The notes below the pieces were generated by a model. It did no database searches. It worked only from the letters and a program-made list of their open reading frames with translations, and was not told the origin of the DNA. The position numbers and the translations under genes are program-made. Below, piece after piece: positions 22,285-34,425 of a stretch of DNA of 64,000 bases (positions are counted from its first letter, which is position 1; every line of letters starts with the position of its first letter). Source of the DNA: Acidovorax benzenivorans (GTDB taxonomy: Bacteria > Pseudomonadota > Gammaproteobacteria > Burkholderiales > Burkholderiaceae_C); contig NZ_JAPCKI010000010.1 in the NCBI RefSeq assembly GCF_028680575.1, forward strand, positions 1-64,000, given 5' to 3'.

Positions 22285-23748
22285 ATGAAAAAAACCTTCA
22301 TGGGCGTGCGCTTGCGCCGCCTGCGCGAAGAACGTGGCATGACCCAGGTGGCGCTGTCGCGCGCGCTGGACCTGTCGGCCAGCTACCTCAACCAGCTGGA
22401 GCAGAACCAGCGCCCGCTCACGGTGCCTGTGCTGCTCAAGATCAATGCCGTGTTTGGCGTGGATGTGCAGCGCTTTTCGGACGACGACGAGGCGCGCCTG
22501 ATCACTGGCCTGCGCGAGGTGCTGGCCGATCTGCCCGCCGGTGTGGGCGGGGAAGGCGCGGGTGACGTCGTATCCCTGGCCGAGATCCGCGAGCTGGCCG
22601 CCGGTATGCCCGCCGTGGCACGCACGCTGCTGGCGTTGCACCAGCGGCACCGGCAGGCGCTGGAACGGCTGGAGGCACTGGGCAGCCAGTGGGGGGACGA
22701 CCGCAGCGGGGTGGCCCCACTGCCCAGCCACCCACCCATGGCCTATGAAGAGGTGCGCGACTTCTTCTTCGCGCGCCAGAACCACATTGCCGAGCTGGAC
22801 GACGCTGCTGAACGCTGCGCGGCCGAGTGGGGTCTGTTGCCCGGTCGTGCCGATGAAGCGCTGGTCCAACGCCTGCTGGTGGCCCATGGCGTGCGTGTGG
22901 TGGATGTGGCCGACCTACCCGGGCAGGCGCAGCGCGTGTTCCAGGCCGACGCTGGCGTGCTGCAGCTGGCAGCGGGGCTGGAGCGCGGGCAGCGTGCCTT
23001 TCAGATGGCAACGCAGCTGGCGTTTTTAGAGCAGGGCGCGGAACTGCAGCGTTTGGCCAATGGCGCTGGGTTGTCGAGTGACCAGGCCAGGGCCCTGGCG
23101 CGTATTGGCCTAGCCAACTATTTTGCGGGGGCGCTGGTGTTGCCCTACACGCCCTTCTTGCGGGCGGCAGAGGCTGCGCACTACGACATTGACCGGCTGG
23201 GCCACCAGTTTGGCGTGGGCTTTGAGACGGTGTGCCATCGCCTGTCCACCCTGCAACGCCCTAGCGCGCGCGGCGTGCCGTTCTTCTTCATCCGGGTGGA
23301 CCGCGCGGGCAACATCAGCAAGCGGCAGTCGGCCACGCACTTTCACTTCAGCAAGATCGGCGGCACCTGCCCGCTGTGGAATGTGTACGAGGCCTTTGCC
23401 CAACCCGGCCGCACTGTGCCGCAGGTGGCACGCATGCCCGATGGCCGTGCCTACCTGTGGGTGGCGCGTACCGTATCGCGCAGCGGGGGCGGGTGGGGCG
23501 TGCCCGGCAAGGAGTTCTCGGTAGCGCTGGGTTGTGACATCCGCCACGCGCCACAGCTGGTGTATTCACGCGGGCTGGACCTGGCCAACCCTGATGCAGC
23601 CGTGCCCATCGGCATGGGCTGCAAGGTGTGCGAGCGGGCCGCCTGCCCACAGCGGGCGTTTCCGCCCATCGGGAGGGCGCTGGATGTGAATGAAAACCGC
23701 AGCCAGTTCGCGCCGTACCCGGTCGCGCCAGGGGTAACCCTCGGGTAA
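22285..23748 (+). CDS. ScfR/RamB-type short-chain acyl-CoA-responsive regulator
   Basis: The product is 487 residues. Residues 5-65 form an XRE helix-turn-helix (RLRRLREERGMTQVALSRAL, SASYLNQLEQNQRPLT). The middle (about 155-300) is an IrrE/ImmA-like DUF955 domain without a clear HExxH zinc motif (LAFLEQGAELQ is at that position). The C-terminal DUF2083 region contains KIGGTCPLWNVYEAF and a CKVCERAACPQRAFPP segment. The three cysteines (C-x2-C-x4-C) resemble the [4Fe-4S]-binding cysteines of mycobacterial PrpR. This family controls 2-methylcitrate and glyoxylate genes in response to acyl-CoA. It is divergent from the thioesterase-prpC-acnD-prpF unit, its probable target. Confidence 0.85.
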   Translation: MKKTFMGVRLRRLREERGMTQVALSRALDLSASYLNQLEQNQRPLTVPVLLKINAVFGVDVQRFSDDDEARLITGLREVLADLPAGVGGEGAGDVVSLAEIRELAAGMPAVARTLLALHQRHRQALERLEALGSQWGDDRSGVAPLPSHPPMAYEEVRDFFFARQNHIAELDDAAERCAAEWGLLPGRADEALVQRLLVAHGVRVVDVADLPGQAQRVFQADAGVLQLAAGLERGQRAFQMATQLAFLEQGAELQRLANGAGLSSDQARALARIGLANYFAGALVLPYTPFLRAAEAAHYDIDRLGHQFGVGFETVCHRLSTLQRPSARGVPFFFIRVDRAGNISKRQSATHFHFSKIGGTCPLWNVYEAFAQPGRTVPQVARMPDGRAYLWVARTVSRSGGGWGVPGKEFSVALGCDIRHAPQLVYSRGLDLANPDAAVPIGMGCKVCERAACPQRAFPPIGRALDVNENRSQFAPYPVAPGVTLG

Positions 23749-23780
23749 ATCCGTAGACTTTCGGGTTATGAAATGCGCTC

Positions 23781-23833
23781 ATCATTTCATAGCTTGCGAG
23801 GCATGTCACTGTGGCGCTAGAGGCACTTTTTTC
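23781..23833 (+). repeat. Comamonadaceae dispersed repeat, degenerate copy
   Basis: The sequence ATCATTTCATAGCTTGCGAG, GCATGTCACTGTGGCGCTAG and AGGCACTTTTTTC keeps the order ATAGC core, TTGCG arm, GCGCTAGAGGC arm and T-rich end. It lies 33 bp after the stop codon of the ScfR-like gene. Confidence 0.55.
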
Positions 23834-23947
23834 TTAAATTTTTCACCGTAACCAAATGTTGGCTCCATACTGGCGGGATTGCCGCTATCCTGCGCAACTT
23901 GCATGGTGTCCGGCCCAAACTCTGGCTGGTAACGCAAAGGTGCGTCT

Positions 23948-26900
23948 CTGACTTCTTTCACCCATTCCCCCCTGGCAGCCCTGGCCCCCCAAAGCCGCTA
24001 TCGGCATTGGGTTGCGGGCGTGGGCGTGGCCGTTCTGGGGTTGGTGGTAAGCCTGTGGCTGGTGCAGCACCAGGCCGCGTCGATGGCACAGATCGAAGAA
24101 GCGCGCTTTACCCAGGAGACGCGGGCGTTTACCGAGGCGCTGAGCCAGCGCATCTTCGGTCACACCGAGGTCGTCAACGGCCTGCGTGGGCTGTTCACTG
24201 CCAACCCTCATTTGTCACGCCTGGACTTTGAGCGGGCGGCCAGCGAGATGGAGGTGGGCCAGCGCTACCCCGGCGTGCGCAACCTGTCTTTCACACGCTG
24301 GGTGCCGGGGAGCGAGCGCGAGGCCTACGAGGCCAGGGTGCGGGCCGACACCTCGTTGTCGCCCGAAGGTTTGCCCCAGTTCAAGATCCATCCGCCCGGC
24401 GAGCGGGCCGAATATTTTGTGGCCGAGTACCTCTGGCCCATGTTTGGCAACGAAGGCGTGCTGGGCCTGGACATCAGTGCCCAGCCCGCCAACCTCGCGG
24501 CCATGCGCTACAGCCGCGACAGTGGGCGGACCGTGGTGTCTGCCCCGTTCGACCTGCTGCAGGAGGAGACACACCGCGCAGGCATTGTCATTCGCGTGCC
24601 GGTGCTCGACCCTACTGCAGGCTCGGCAGAGCGGCGTTTTTTGGGGGCAGTGGCGTCCACCCTGCGGGTTTATGACCTGGTGCAGGGGTTGGGTAGCCAA
24701 GGGTTCCTGAACGGCATCGCCGTCGCCATGGCCGACCTGGGGCCGGTGCGCACCGACTCGGGCGACGCCACGGTGCGCCCCTTGCTGGCGCAGACTGCCC
24801 CGGGCCTGCCCGGCGCGAAGCCCCTGGTACGCGAGCTGCGGGTGCACGACCGGCGCTGGCAGCTCACCTTCTACCCGACCCGGTCGTTTCTGACGGCGTC
24901 GGAAACGCGCTTGCCGTGGCTGGCCGGACTGGCCGCAGGGCTGGTGTCGTTGCTGCTGGCGTCCACCGTGGCCCTGTTGGTGCGCCAGCGCACCCTGGCG
25001 CTGGTGCGCGCCCAACTGTCCGACGAGGCGCGGCGCGAGAGCGAAGAGCGGTTTCGTGCGCTCTTCAACCAGGCCACCGTAGGTGTGGCCCAGGTGGATT
25101 CGGCCACTGGCCAGTTTGTGCGGGTCAACCAGCGCTACGGCGACATCCTGGGATATAGCCCGCAGGAGCTGGTGGGTATGACCTTTCAGAGCTTCACCCA
25201 CCCCGACGACCTGGCGGCAGACCAGGCCCATGCGCGGCGACTGCAGAACGGTGATGTGCCCGAGTACCGGCTGGAAAAACGCTATATCCACAAGGACGGG
25301 CACGAGGTTTGGGGCGATCTGACGGTGTCGTCGATGTGGGCGACGAGCTCCGCGCCCGGCTACCACATTGCCGTGGTGCAGGACATCACGGGACGCAAGC
25401 GCATGGAAGAAGACCTGCGCGCCAATGAACAGCGCCTGCGCAGCATTCTGGAGCGCCTGCCCATGGGCCTGTGCCTGGTGCAGGACGATGGACTCATCAG
25501 CTTCCGCAACAAGCGCTATGTCCAGATCTGTGGATACACCCAGGAGGACGTGCCCGACAGCGATACTTGGTGGAAACGCGCCTACCCCGACGTTGCAGAG
25601 CGTGAAGAGATCCGCAAAAGGCTCCTCGATGCCACGCACCAGGGCCTGGTTCCGCTGGCCGAGTACACGATCTGTTGTGCGGACGGCAAGTACAAGCCGG
25701 TAGAGATCTCCGGCATTTTTGTCGAGGGTGGCCGCCTGATCACCATGCAGGACCTGAGCGAGCGCAAGGCCGCCGAGGAAGAGATCAACCAGCTGGCCTA
25801 CTACGATCCGCTCACCCGGCTGCCCAACCGCCGCCTGCTGATGGACCGGCTGCAGCAGGCGCTGGCCACCAGCGCGCGCCACCAGCGCAGTGGTGCACTG
25901 CTGATGCTGGACCTGGACAACTTCAAGACCGTCAACGAAACCCGAGGCCACGACCGGGGGGATGCCTTGCTGCTACAGGTGGCGCACCGCCTGCGCGGCT
26001 GTGTGCATGAGGATGACACCGTGGCCCGCCAGGGCGGCGACGAATTTGTGGTCGTGCTGGAAGACCTGGGGGATAGCCCCGAGGAGGCCGCCGCGCGTGC
26101 TGAGGACGTGGGCCAGCGCATTCTGGGCGTGCTGCGCGAGCCCTATCAGATCGACGGCGACGCGCACCACAGCTCGCTGAGCATGGGCGTCACCATTTAC
26201 AGCGGCACGCGCGAGACCGTGGACGAGCTGCTCAAGCGTGCCGACCTGGCCCTGTACCAGGCCAAGAACGCAGGGCGCGATACCTTGCGCTTTTATGACC
26301 CCCAGATGCAGGCCGTGGTCAGCGCCCGCGCCACGCTGGAGCTGGACATGCGGGTGGGTCTGGCCCAAGGCCAGTTCGAGCTGTATTACCAACCCCAGAT
26401 CGACCACGGTCGCATCACCGGGGCCGAGGCGCTACTGCGCTGGCGGCACCCGCGCGAGGGGTTCATCTCGCCCGCACATTTCATCCCGCTGGCCGAAGAA
26501 ACCGGCCTGATCCTGCCGCTGGGCGAGTGGGTGCTGCAGGCGGCTTGTCGGCGGCTGGCCGCCTGGGCGCAGCAGCCCGACCTGGCCTTGCTGAGCCTGG
26601 CGGTCAATGTGAGCCCTCGGCAGTTTCACCAGGTCAGCTTTGTCGCCCAGGTGCTCGCGGCGCTGGCCGGTGCGGGGGCCGACGGCCACCAGCTCAAGCT
26701 GGAGATGACCGAAGGCTTGTTGCTGCAGGATGTGGAGGACACCATCGACAAGATGGGCCAGCTCAAAGGCTACGGCGTGGGCTTTTCGCTCGACGACTTT
26801 GGCACCGGTTACTCGTCGCTGAGCTATCTCAAGCGCCTGCCGCTGGACCAGCTCAAGATCGACCAGAGCTTTGTGCGCGACGTGCTCACCGACCCCAACG

Positions 26901-27112
26901 ATGCTGCGATTGCGCGCACCGTGGTGGCGCTGGGCACCAGTCTGGGCTTGCGCGTGATCGCCGAGGGCGTGGAGACCGAGGCGCAACGCGAGTTTCTGGA
27001 ACGCCACCACTGCCACGCCTGGCAGGGCTACCTGCTAAGCCCCCCCGTGGCGGTGGCTGCGTTTGAGGAGCTGGTACGCCGCACCAATGGCGCACTGGAT
27101 GGCAGCCGCTGA
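23948..27112 (+). CDS. CHASE-PAS-PAS-GGDEF-EAL membrane sensor for cyclic di-GMP
   Basis: About 1050 residues. The frame opens after a stop at 23930-23932 with no ATG before the membrane segment. I suggest a CTG at 23948, which has AAAGG seven bases upstream, so that the whole first helix (HWVAGVGVAVLGLVVSLWLV) is included; a GTG at 24020 is the alternative. Domains: CHASE periplasmic sensor (about 45-270), second helix (WLAGLAAGLVSLLLASTVAL), two PAS domains, GGDEF with an intact GGDEF motif but HEDD instead of an RxxD I-site, and EAL with AEALLRWRHP, DDFGTGYSSLSYLKRLPLDQ and KIDQSFV intact. It should be bifunctional or mainly a phosphodiesterase. The signal is unknown. Confidence 0.88.
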   Translation: MTSFTHSPLAALAPQSRYRHWVAGVGVAVLGLVVSLWLVQHQAASMAQIEEARFTQETRAFTEALSQRIFGHTEVVNGLRGLFTANPHLSRLDFERAASEMEVGQRYPGVRNLSFTRWVPGSEREAYEARVRADTSLSPEGLPQFKIHPPGERAEYFVAEYLWPMFGNEGVLGLDISAQPANLAAMRYSRDSGRTVVSAPFDLLQEETHRAGIVIRVPVLDPTAGSAERRFLGAVASTLRVYDLVQGLGSQGFLNGIAVAMADLGPVRTDSGDATVRPLLAQTAPGLPGAKPLVRELRVHDRRWQLTFYPTRSFLTASETRLPWLAGLAAGLVSLLLASTVALLVRQRTLALVRAQLSDEARRESEERFRALFNQATVGVAQVDSATGQFVRVNQRYGDILGYSPQELVGMTFQSFTHPDDLAADQAHARRLQNGDVPEYRLEKRYIHKDGHEVWGDLTVSSMWATSSAPGYHIAVVQDITGRKRMEEDLRANEQRLRSILERLPMGLCLVQDDGLISFRNKRYVQICGYTQEDVPDSDTWWKRAYPDVAEREEIRKRLLDATHQGLVPLAEYTICCADGKYKPVEISGIFVEGGRLITMQDLSERKAAEEEINQLAYYDPLTRLPNRRLLMDRLQQALATSARHQRSGALLMLDLDNFKTVNETRGHDRGDALLLQVAHRLRGCVHEDDTVARQGGDEFVVVLEDLGDSPEEAAARAEDVGQRILGVLREPYQIDGDAHHSSLSMGVTIYSGTRETVDELLKRADLALYQAKNAGRDTLRFYDPQMQAVVSARATLELDMRVGLAQGQFELYYQPQIDHGRITGAEALLRWRHPREGFISPAHFIPLAEETGLILPLGEWVLQAACRRLAAWAQQPDLALLSLAVNVSPRQFHQVSFVAQVLAALAGAGADGHQLKLEMTEGLLLQDVEDTIDKMGQLKGYGVGFSLDDFGTGYSSLSYLKRLPLDQLKIDQSFVRDVLTDPNDAAIARTVVALGTSLGLRVIAEGVETEAQREFLERHHCHAWQGYLLSPPVAVAAFEELVRRTNGALDGSR

Positions 27113-27476
27113 TAACGCGGGCCCGCGCCGGGTGCATGGGACTGCCCGCATGACCGCTACGCGCTCCAACGCGACTCCCCGCGAGATCGCAAGCACCTTC
27201 TGAGAGCTTCTGAGGCCTGTTGCAGATCCATCAAAATTGATAGCAAACAAGCCTTGTTGCACTAGCACATCAGGCCAATTTGACTGAATTTTCCAGTCGA
27301 AAGTCTCCCAAGGTGCCACCTGCGCCCCCAGGGCTGCGGGGTCGGGCAGGCGGCGCGGTATCATTCCGGCCTTGCCGACACCCGGCCCTGCCGGTGTGTT
27401 TTACGCCGGGACTGCGCACCGGCGCCGTGTCTGTATGACCCCCGCGTCCCTCCTGCTTTTATCCGCCTTCTGATCC
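27113..27476. other. Intergenic region upstream of smc
   Basis: This 364-bp stretch lies between the GGDEF-EAL gene and smc. It contains one dispersed repeat copy (27230-27283). The part just before smc is GC-rich and ends with an in-frame TGA at 27471-27473, so the GTG at 27477 is the first possible smc start. I see no further gene, terminator or RNA. Confidence 0.5.
27230..27283 (+). repeat. Comamonadaceae dispersed repeat copy upstream of smc
   Basis: It has the full palindromic core ATCAAAATTGATAGC, then AAGCCTTGTTGCACTAGCAC and AGGCCAATTTGAC, matching the family order. It lies about 120 bp after the GGDEF-EAL gene. Confidence 0.65.
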
Positions 27477-30400
27477 GTGCGTCTTACCTCGATCAAGCTC
27501 TCCGGCTTCAAGTCGTTCGCTGAACCCACCAACTTCATGCTGCCCGGGCAACTGGTCGGCGTGGTGGGCCCGAACGGCTGCGGCAAGTCCAACATCATGG
27601 ATGCGGTGCGCTGGGTGCTGGGCGAGAGCAAGGCCAGCGAGCTGCGTGGCGAGTCCATGCAGGACGTGATCTTCAGCGGCACCACCACCCGCAAGCAGGC
27701 CAGCCGCGCGAGTGTGGAGCTGGTCTTCGACAACTCCGACCACCGCGCGGGCGGGCAGTGGGGCCAGTACGGTGAGGTGGCCGTGCGCCGCGTGCTCACG
27801 CGCGACGGCACCAGCAGCTACTACCTCAACAACCAGCCCGTGCGCCGCCGCGACGTGCAGGACGTGTTCCTGGGCACGGGCCTGGGGCCCCGTGCCTACG
27901 CCATCATCGGCCAGGGCACCATCAGCCGCATCATCGAAAGCCGCCCTGAGGAACTGCGCCTGTTCCTCGAAGAGGCTGCGGGCGTCTCCAAATACAAGGA
28001 GCGCCGCCGGGAGACCGAAAACCGCCTGTCGGACACGCGCGAGAACCTCACGCGGGTTGAAGACATCCTGCGCGAGCTGAACGCCAACCTCGAAAAGCTC
28101 GAAAAGCAGGCCGAGGTGGCCGCCAAGTACAACACCCTGCAGGCCGACGCAACGCTCAAGCAGCACCAGCTGTGGTTTTTGAAGCGGGCCGAGGCAGAGG
28201 AGCAGCAGAACAAGGTGCGCCTGGACGGCCTGCAGGCCGTGAACGACCTGGAATCGCGCATGGCCGATCTGCGCGCGGTGGAGTCTGATCTCGAAACCAT
28301 CCGCCAGGCCCACTACGCCGCTGGCGACCAGGTGAACCAGGCCCAGGGCAAGCTTTATGAAGCCACGGCCGAGGTCGGCAAGCTCGAAGCCGAGATCCGC
28401 TACGTGATAGAAGGCCGCCAGCGCGTGGAGCAGCGCCTGGTCACGCTGGCCGAGCAGATCGCCCAGTGGCAGGCCCGCAAGGAAGTGGCCGATACTGAGC
28501 TCGAAAACCTGGCCGGTGCCGGTGTGGACGCCGAAGAACGCGCCGAGATGCTGGCCGCCCAGGTGGAAGAGCAGGCCATGCAGCTGCCCGACCTGGAAGA
28601 GGCCCTGCGCCAGGCGCAAAGCCGCACGGCCGAGCAACGGACTGCCGTGGTGCAGGTGCAGCAGCAGATTGGCGTGCTCGCTGCCGAGCAGCGCAGCTTT
28701 GACGAGCAAAGCCGCCAGCTCGACGCCCGCTTTGAGCGCCTGCGCACCGACCGCAACGCGCTGGCCGCGCCCGACGAAGCCCGCCTGACCAACCTGCGCG
28801 AGCAGCTCGAAGAAGCGCAAGAGATCGCAGAAACGACCGCAGCCCGCCTGCACGAGCTGCAGGAGTCCGTACCCCAGCTCGACGACGACCGCCGCGCGCG
28901 CCAGCAGGCCGTCAACACCGAAAGCGCTCGCCAGGCCGACCTGTCGGCCCGCATGGAGGCCCTGAAGGCTCTGCAGGAAAAGGTCAAGACCGATGGCAAG
29001 CTGCGTCCCTGGCTTGCCAAACATGGGCTCGACGGCCTGCAAGGACTGTGGAGCCGCATCCACATCGAGCCCGGCTGGGAAAACGCGCTGGAAGCTGCAT
29101 TGCGCGAACGCTTGGCTGCCTTGGAAGTAGGGCGCCTGGACATGGTGCGCGGCTTCCTGGGCTCCGGCGGTAACGATGCTCCGCCCGCCCGCCTGGCTTT
29201 CTACAGCGCCCCCGCTGCGGGCCACCCCGAAACATCGTCCCCCCACGCCCGCCTGTCGGACCTGCTGCGCCTGAACGATGCGGGCCTGCGTGCGGTGTTG
29301 GTGGACTGGCTGCAGGGGTGCTACACCGCTCCCACGCTGGACGACGCTTTGGCCCGCCGCAGCACGCTGCAGCCCGGGGAGGTAGTGTTTGTTCCTACCG
29401 GCCATGCTGTCAGCGCGCACAGCGTGAGCTTCTATGCGCAGGACTCCGAGCAGTCCGGCATGCTGGCCCGCGCGCAGGAAATAGAGCACCTCGAAAAAGA
29501 GCTGCGCGCGCAGGCCCTGATCGCGGAAGAATCGCGCACGGCCCTGGTCCGCGCAGAGGCTGCGTATGCCGATGCTTCCCAGCGCCTCGTGGCCGCACGC
29601 CGCGAAGCCACCGAAACACAAAGTCGTGCCCACGAGCTGCAAGTCGAAACCCTGCGCCTCACGCAGCTGGCCGAGCAGACCCGCGCACGCAGCCAGCAAA
29701 TCGACGGCGATCTGGCCGAGGTGGAAGCCCAGCTGGCCGACCTGCAGGAGCGCCGCGTGGCCGCCGAGGCACGCTTTGAAGAACTGGACATGCAGCTGGC
29801 CGACAGCCAGGAGCGCGAGGCCCAGCTGGGCGACAAGGTCATCGAAGCCGAACGCAAACTCACCGCCTGCCGCGAGCAGCAGCGCACGCTGGAGCGCCAG
29901 GCGCAGGAGGCCACGTTTTCGCAGCGCAGCCTGGAGGCGCGCCGGGGCGAACTCAACCGCTCCATCGAAACCGCCACCCAGCAGGCCAAGGCCCTGGCTG
30001 ACGAAGAGCAGCGCGCACGCGATGAGCTTGCCCGCCTGTCGGATGCCGCTGCGCAAGGCGGCCTGCAGGCCGCGCTGGAAGTGAAGATGGAGCGCGAAAA
30101 GGCCCTTGGTGCCCAGCGCAGCGAATACGACGATCTGACGACCAAGCTGCGCGCCAGCGATGAACGCCGCATGCAGCTCGAACGTGCGCTCGACCCGCTG
30201 CGCGCGCGCATCACTGAATTCCAGCTCAAGGAGCAGGCCGCGCGCCTGGGCTTGGAGCAGTACACCACCTTGCTGACCGACGCCCAGGCCGACCTCGAAG
30301 CCGTGGCCCAGTCGATCACCGAAGGCAATGTGCGCGTGGGTGGCTTGCAAAGCGAAATCGACCGCCTGCACCGCGAGATCGCCGCCCTGGGCGCCGTGAA

Positions 30401-31001
30401 CCTGGCAGCACTGGACGAACTGAAGCTCGCCAGCGAACGCAAGATCTTCCTCGATGCGCAAACCGCCGACCTGACCGAGGCGATGAACACGCTGGAAGAC
30501 GCGATCCGCAAGATCGATGGCGAAACACGCCAGCTGCTCTCAGGCACTTTCGATACGGTCAACGGCCACTTCGGGCGCATGTTCCCCGAGCTGTTTGGCG
30601 GCGGCCAGGCCAAGCTCATCATCACGGGCGACGAAATCCTCGATTCCGGCGTGCAGGTGATGGCCCAGCCCCCCGGCAAGAAGAACCAGACCATTCACCT
30701 GCTGTCGGGTGGCGAAAAGGCCCTCACGGCCATTGCGCTGGTGTTTGCCATCTTCCAGCTCAACCCCGCACCGTTCTGCCTGCTGGACGAGGTGGACGCG
30801 CCGCTGGACGACGCCAACACCGAGCGTTATGCCAAGCTCGTGTCCAGCATGAGCAAGGGCACGCAGTTTTTGTTCATCAGCCACAACAAGATCGCGATGG
30901 AAATGGCCGAGCAACTGATCGGCGTGACCATGCAGGAGCAGGGCGTGTCGCGCATCGTAGCGGTGGACATGGAGTCCGCGCTTTCGATGGCCGACGCCTG
31001 A
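27477..31001 (+). CDS. smc: Chromosome segregation protein SMC
   Basis: The product is 1174 residues with a GTG start (MRLTSIKLSGFKSF), the first codon available after an in-frame stop two codons upstream. The N-terminal ATPase half has Walker A GPNGCGKSN (31-39) and GTGLGPRAYAIIGQG. Long coiled coils of Glu/Gln/Arg/Ala composition flank a hinge around residues 510-640. The C-terminal half has the ABC signature LLSGGEKALTAIAL and Walker B FCLLDEVDAPLDD. SMC dimers work with ScpA/ScpB to compact and segregate the chromosome. zipA follows 22 bp downstream and ligA after that, the conserved betaproteobacterial order. A 1000-codon open frame on the opposite strand is a composition artefact. Confidence 0.97.
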   Translation: MRLTSIKLSGFKSFAEPTNFMLPGQLVGVVGPNGCGKSNIMDAVRWVLGESKASELRGESMQDVIFSGTTTRKQASRASVELVFDNSDHRAGGQWGQYGEVAVRRVLTRDGTSSYYLNNQPVRRRDVQDVFLGTGLGPRAYAIIGQGTISRIIESRPEELRLFLEEAAGVSKYKERRRETENRLSDTRENLTRVEDILRELNANLEKLEKQAEVAAKYNTLQADATLKQHQLWFLKRAEAEEQQNKVRLDGLQAVNDLESRMADLRAVESDLETIRQAHYAAGDQVNQAQGKLYEATAEVGKLEAEIRYVIEGRQRVEQRLVTLAEQIAQWQARKEVADTELENLAGAGVDAEERAEMLAAQVEEQAMQLPDLEEALRQAQSRTAEQRTAVVQVQQQIGVLAAEQRSFDEQSRQLDARFERLRTDRNALAAPDEARLTNLREQLEEAQEIAETTAARLHELQESVPQLDDDRRARQQAVNTESARQADLSARMEALKALQEKVKTDGKLRPWLAKHGLDGLQGLWSRIHIEPGWENALEAALRERLAALEVGRLDMVRGFLGSGGNDAPPARLAFYSAPAAGHPETSSPHARLSDLLRLNDAGLRAVLVDWLQGCYTAPTLDDALARRSTLQPGEVVFVPTGHAVSAHSVSFYAQDSEQSGMLARAQEIEHLEKELRAQALIAEESRTALVRAEAAYADASQRLVAARREATETQSRAHELQVETLRLTQLAEQTRARSQQIDGDLAEVEAQLADLQERRVAAEARFEELDMQLADSQEREAQLGDKVIEAERKLTACREQQRTLERQAQEATFSQRSLEARRGELNRSIETATQQAKALADEEQRARDELARLSDAAAQGGLQAALEVKMEREKALGAQRSEYDDLTTKLRASDERRMQLERALDPLRARITEFQLKEQAARLGLEQYTTLLTDAQADLEAVAQSITEGNVRVGGLQSEIDRLHREIAALGAVNLAALDELKLASERKIFLDAQTADLTEAMNTLEDAIRKIDGETRQLLSGTFDTVNGHFGRMFPELFGGGQAKLIITGDEILDSGVQVMAQPPGKKNQTIHLLSGGEKALTAIALVFAIFQLNPAPFCLLDEVDAPLDDANTERYAKLVSSMSKGTQFLFISHNKIAMEMAEQLIGVTMQEQGVSRIVAVDMESALSMADA

Positions 31002-31023
31002 AAAACTCAAATTCTCTGAACCC

Positions 31024-34310
<3,287 letters not shown>

Positions 34311-34425
34311 CGGGGCACGGTGCACCATGCCCGACTCTCTTTTCGCATTCTCCTTCCGACTCCTTCATGACCTGCCCTTGGTGGGGCGGTCCTGAAGCGA
34401 CCTCTTATCTCCCGGCGATTCATTG

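Noticed and set aside
27459-30461. 1000-codon open frame antisense to smc
   Set aside because: It mirrors the smc coiled-coil codons in a high-GC genome, has no domain, and smc is unambiguous on the other strand.
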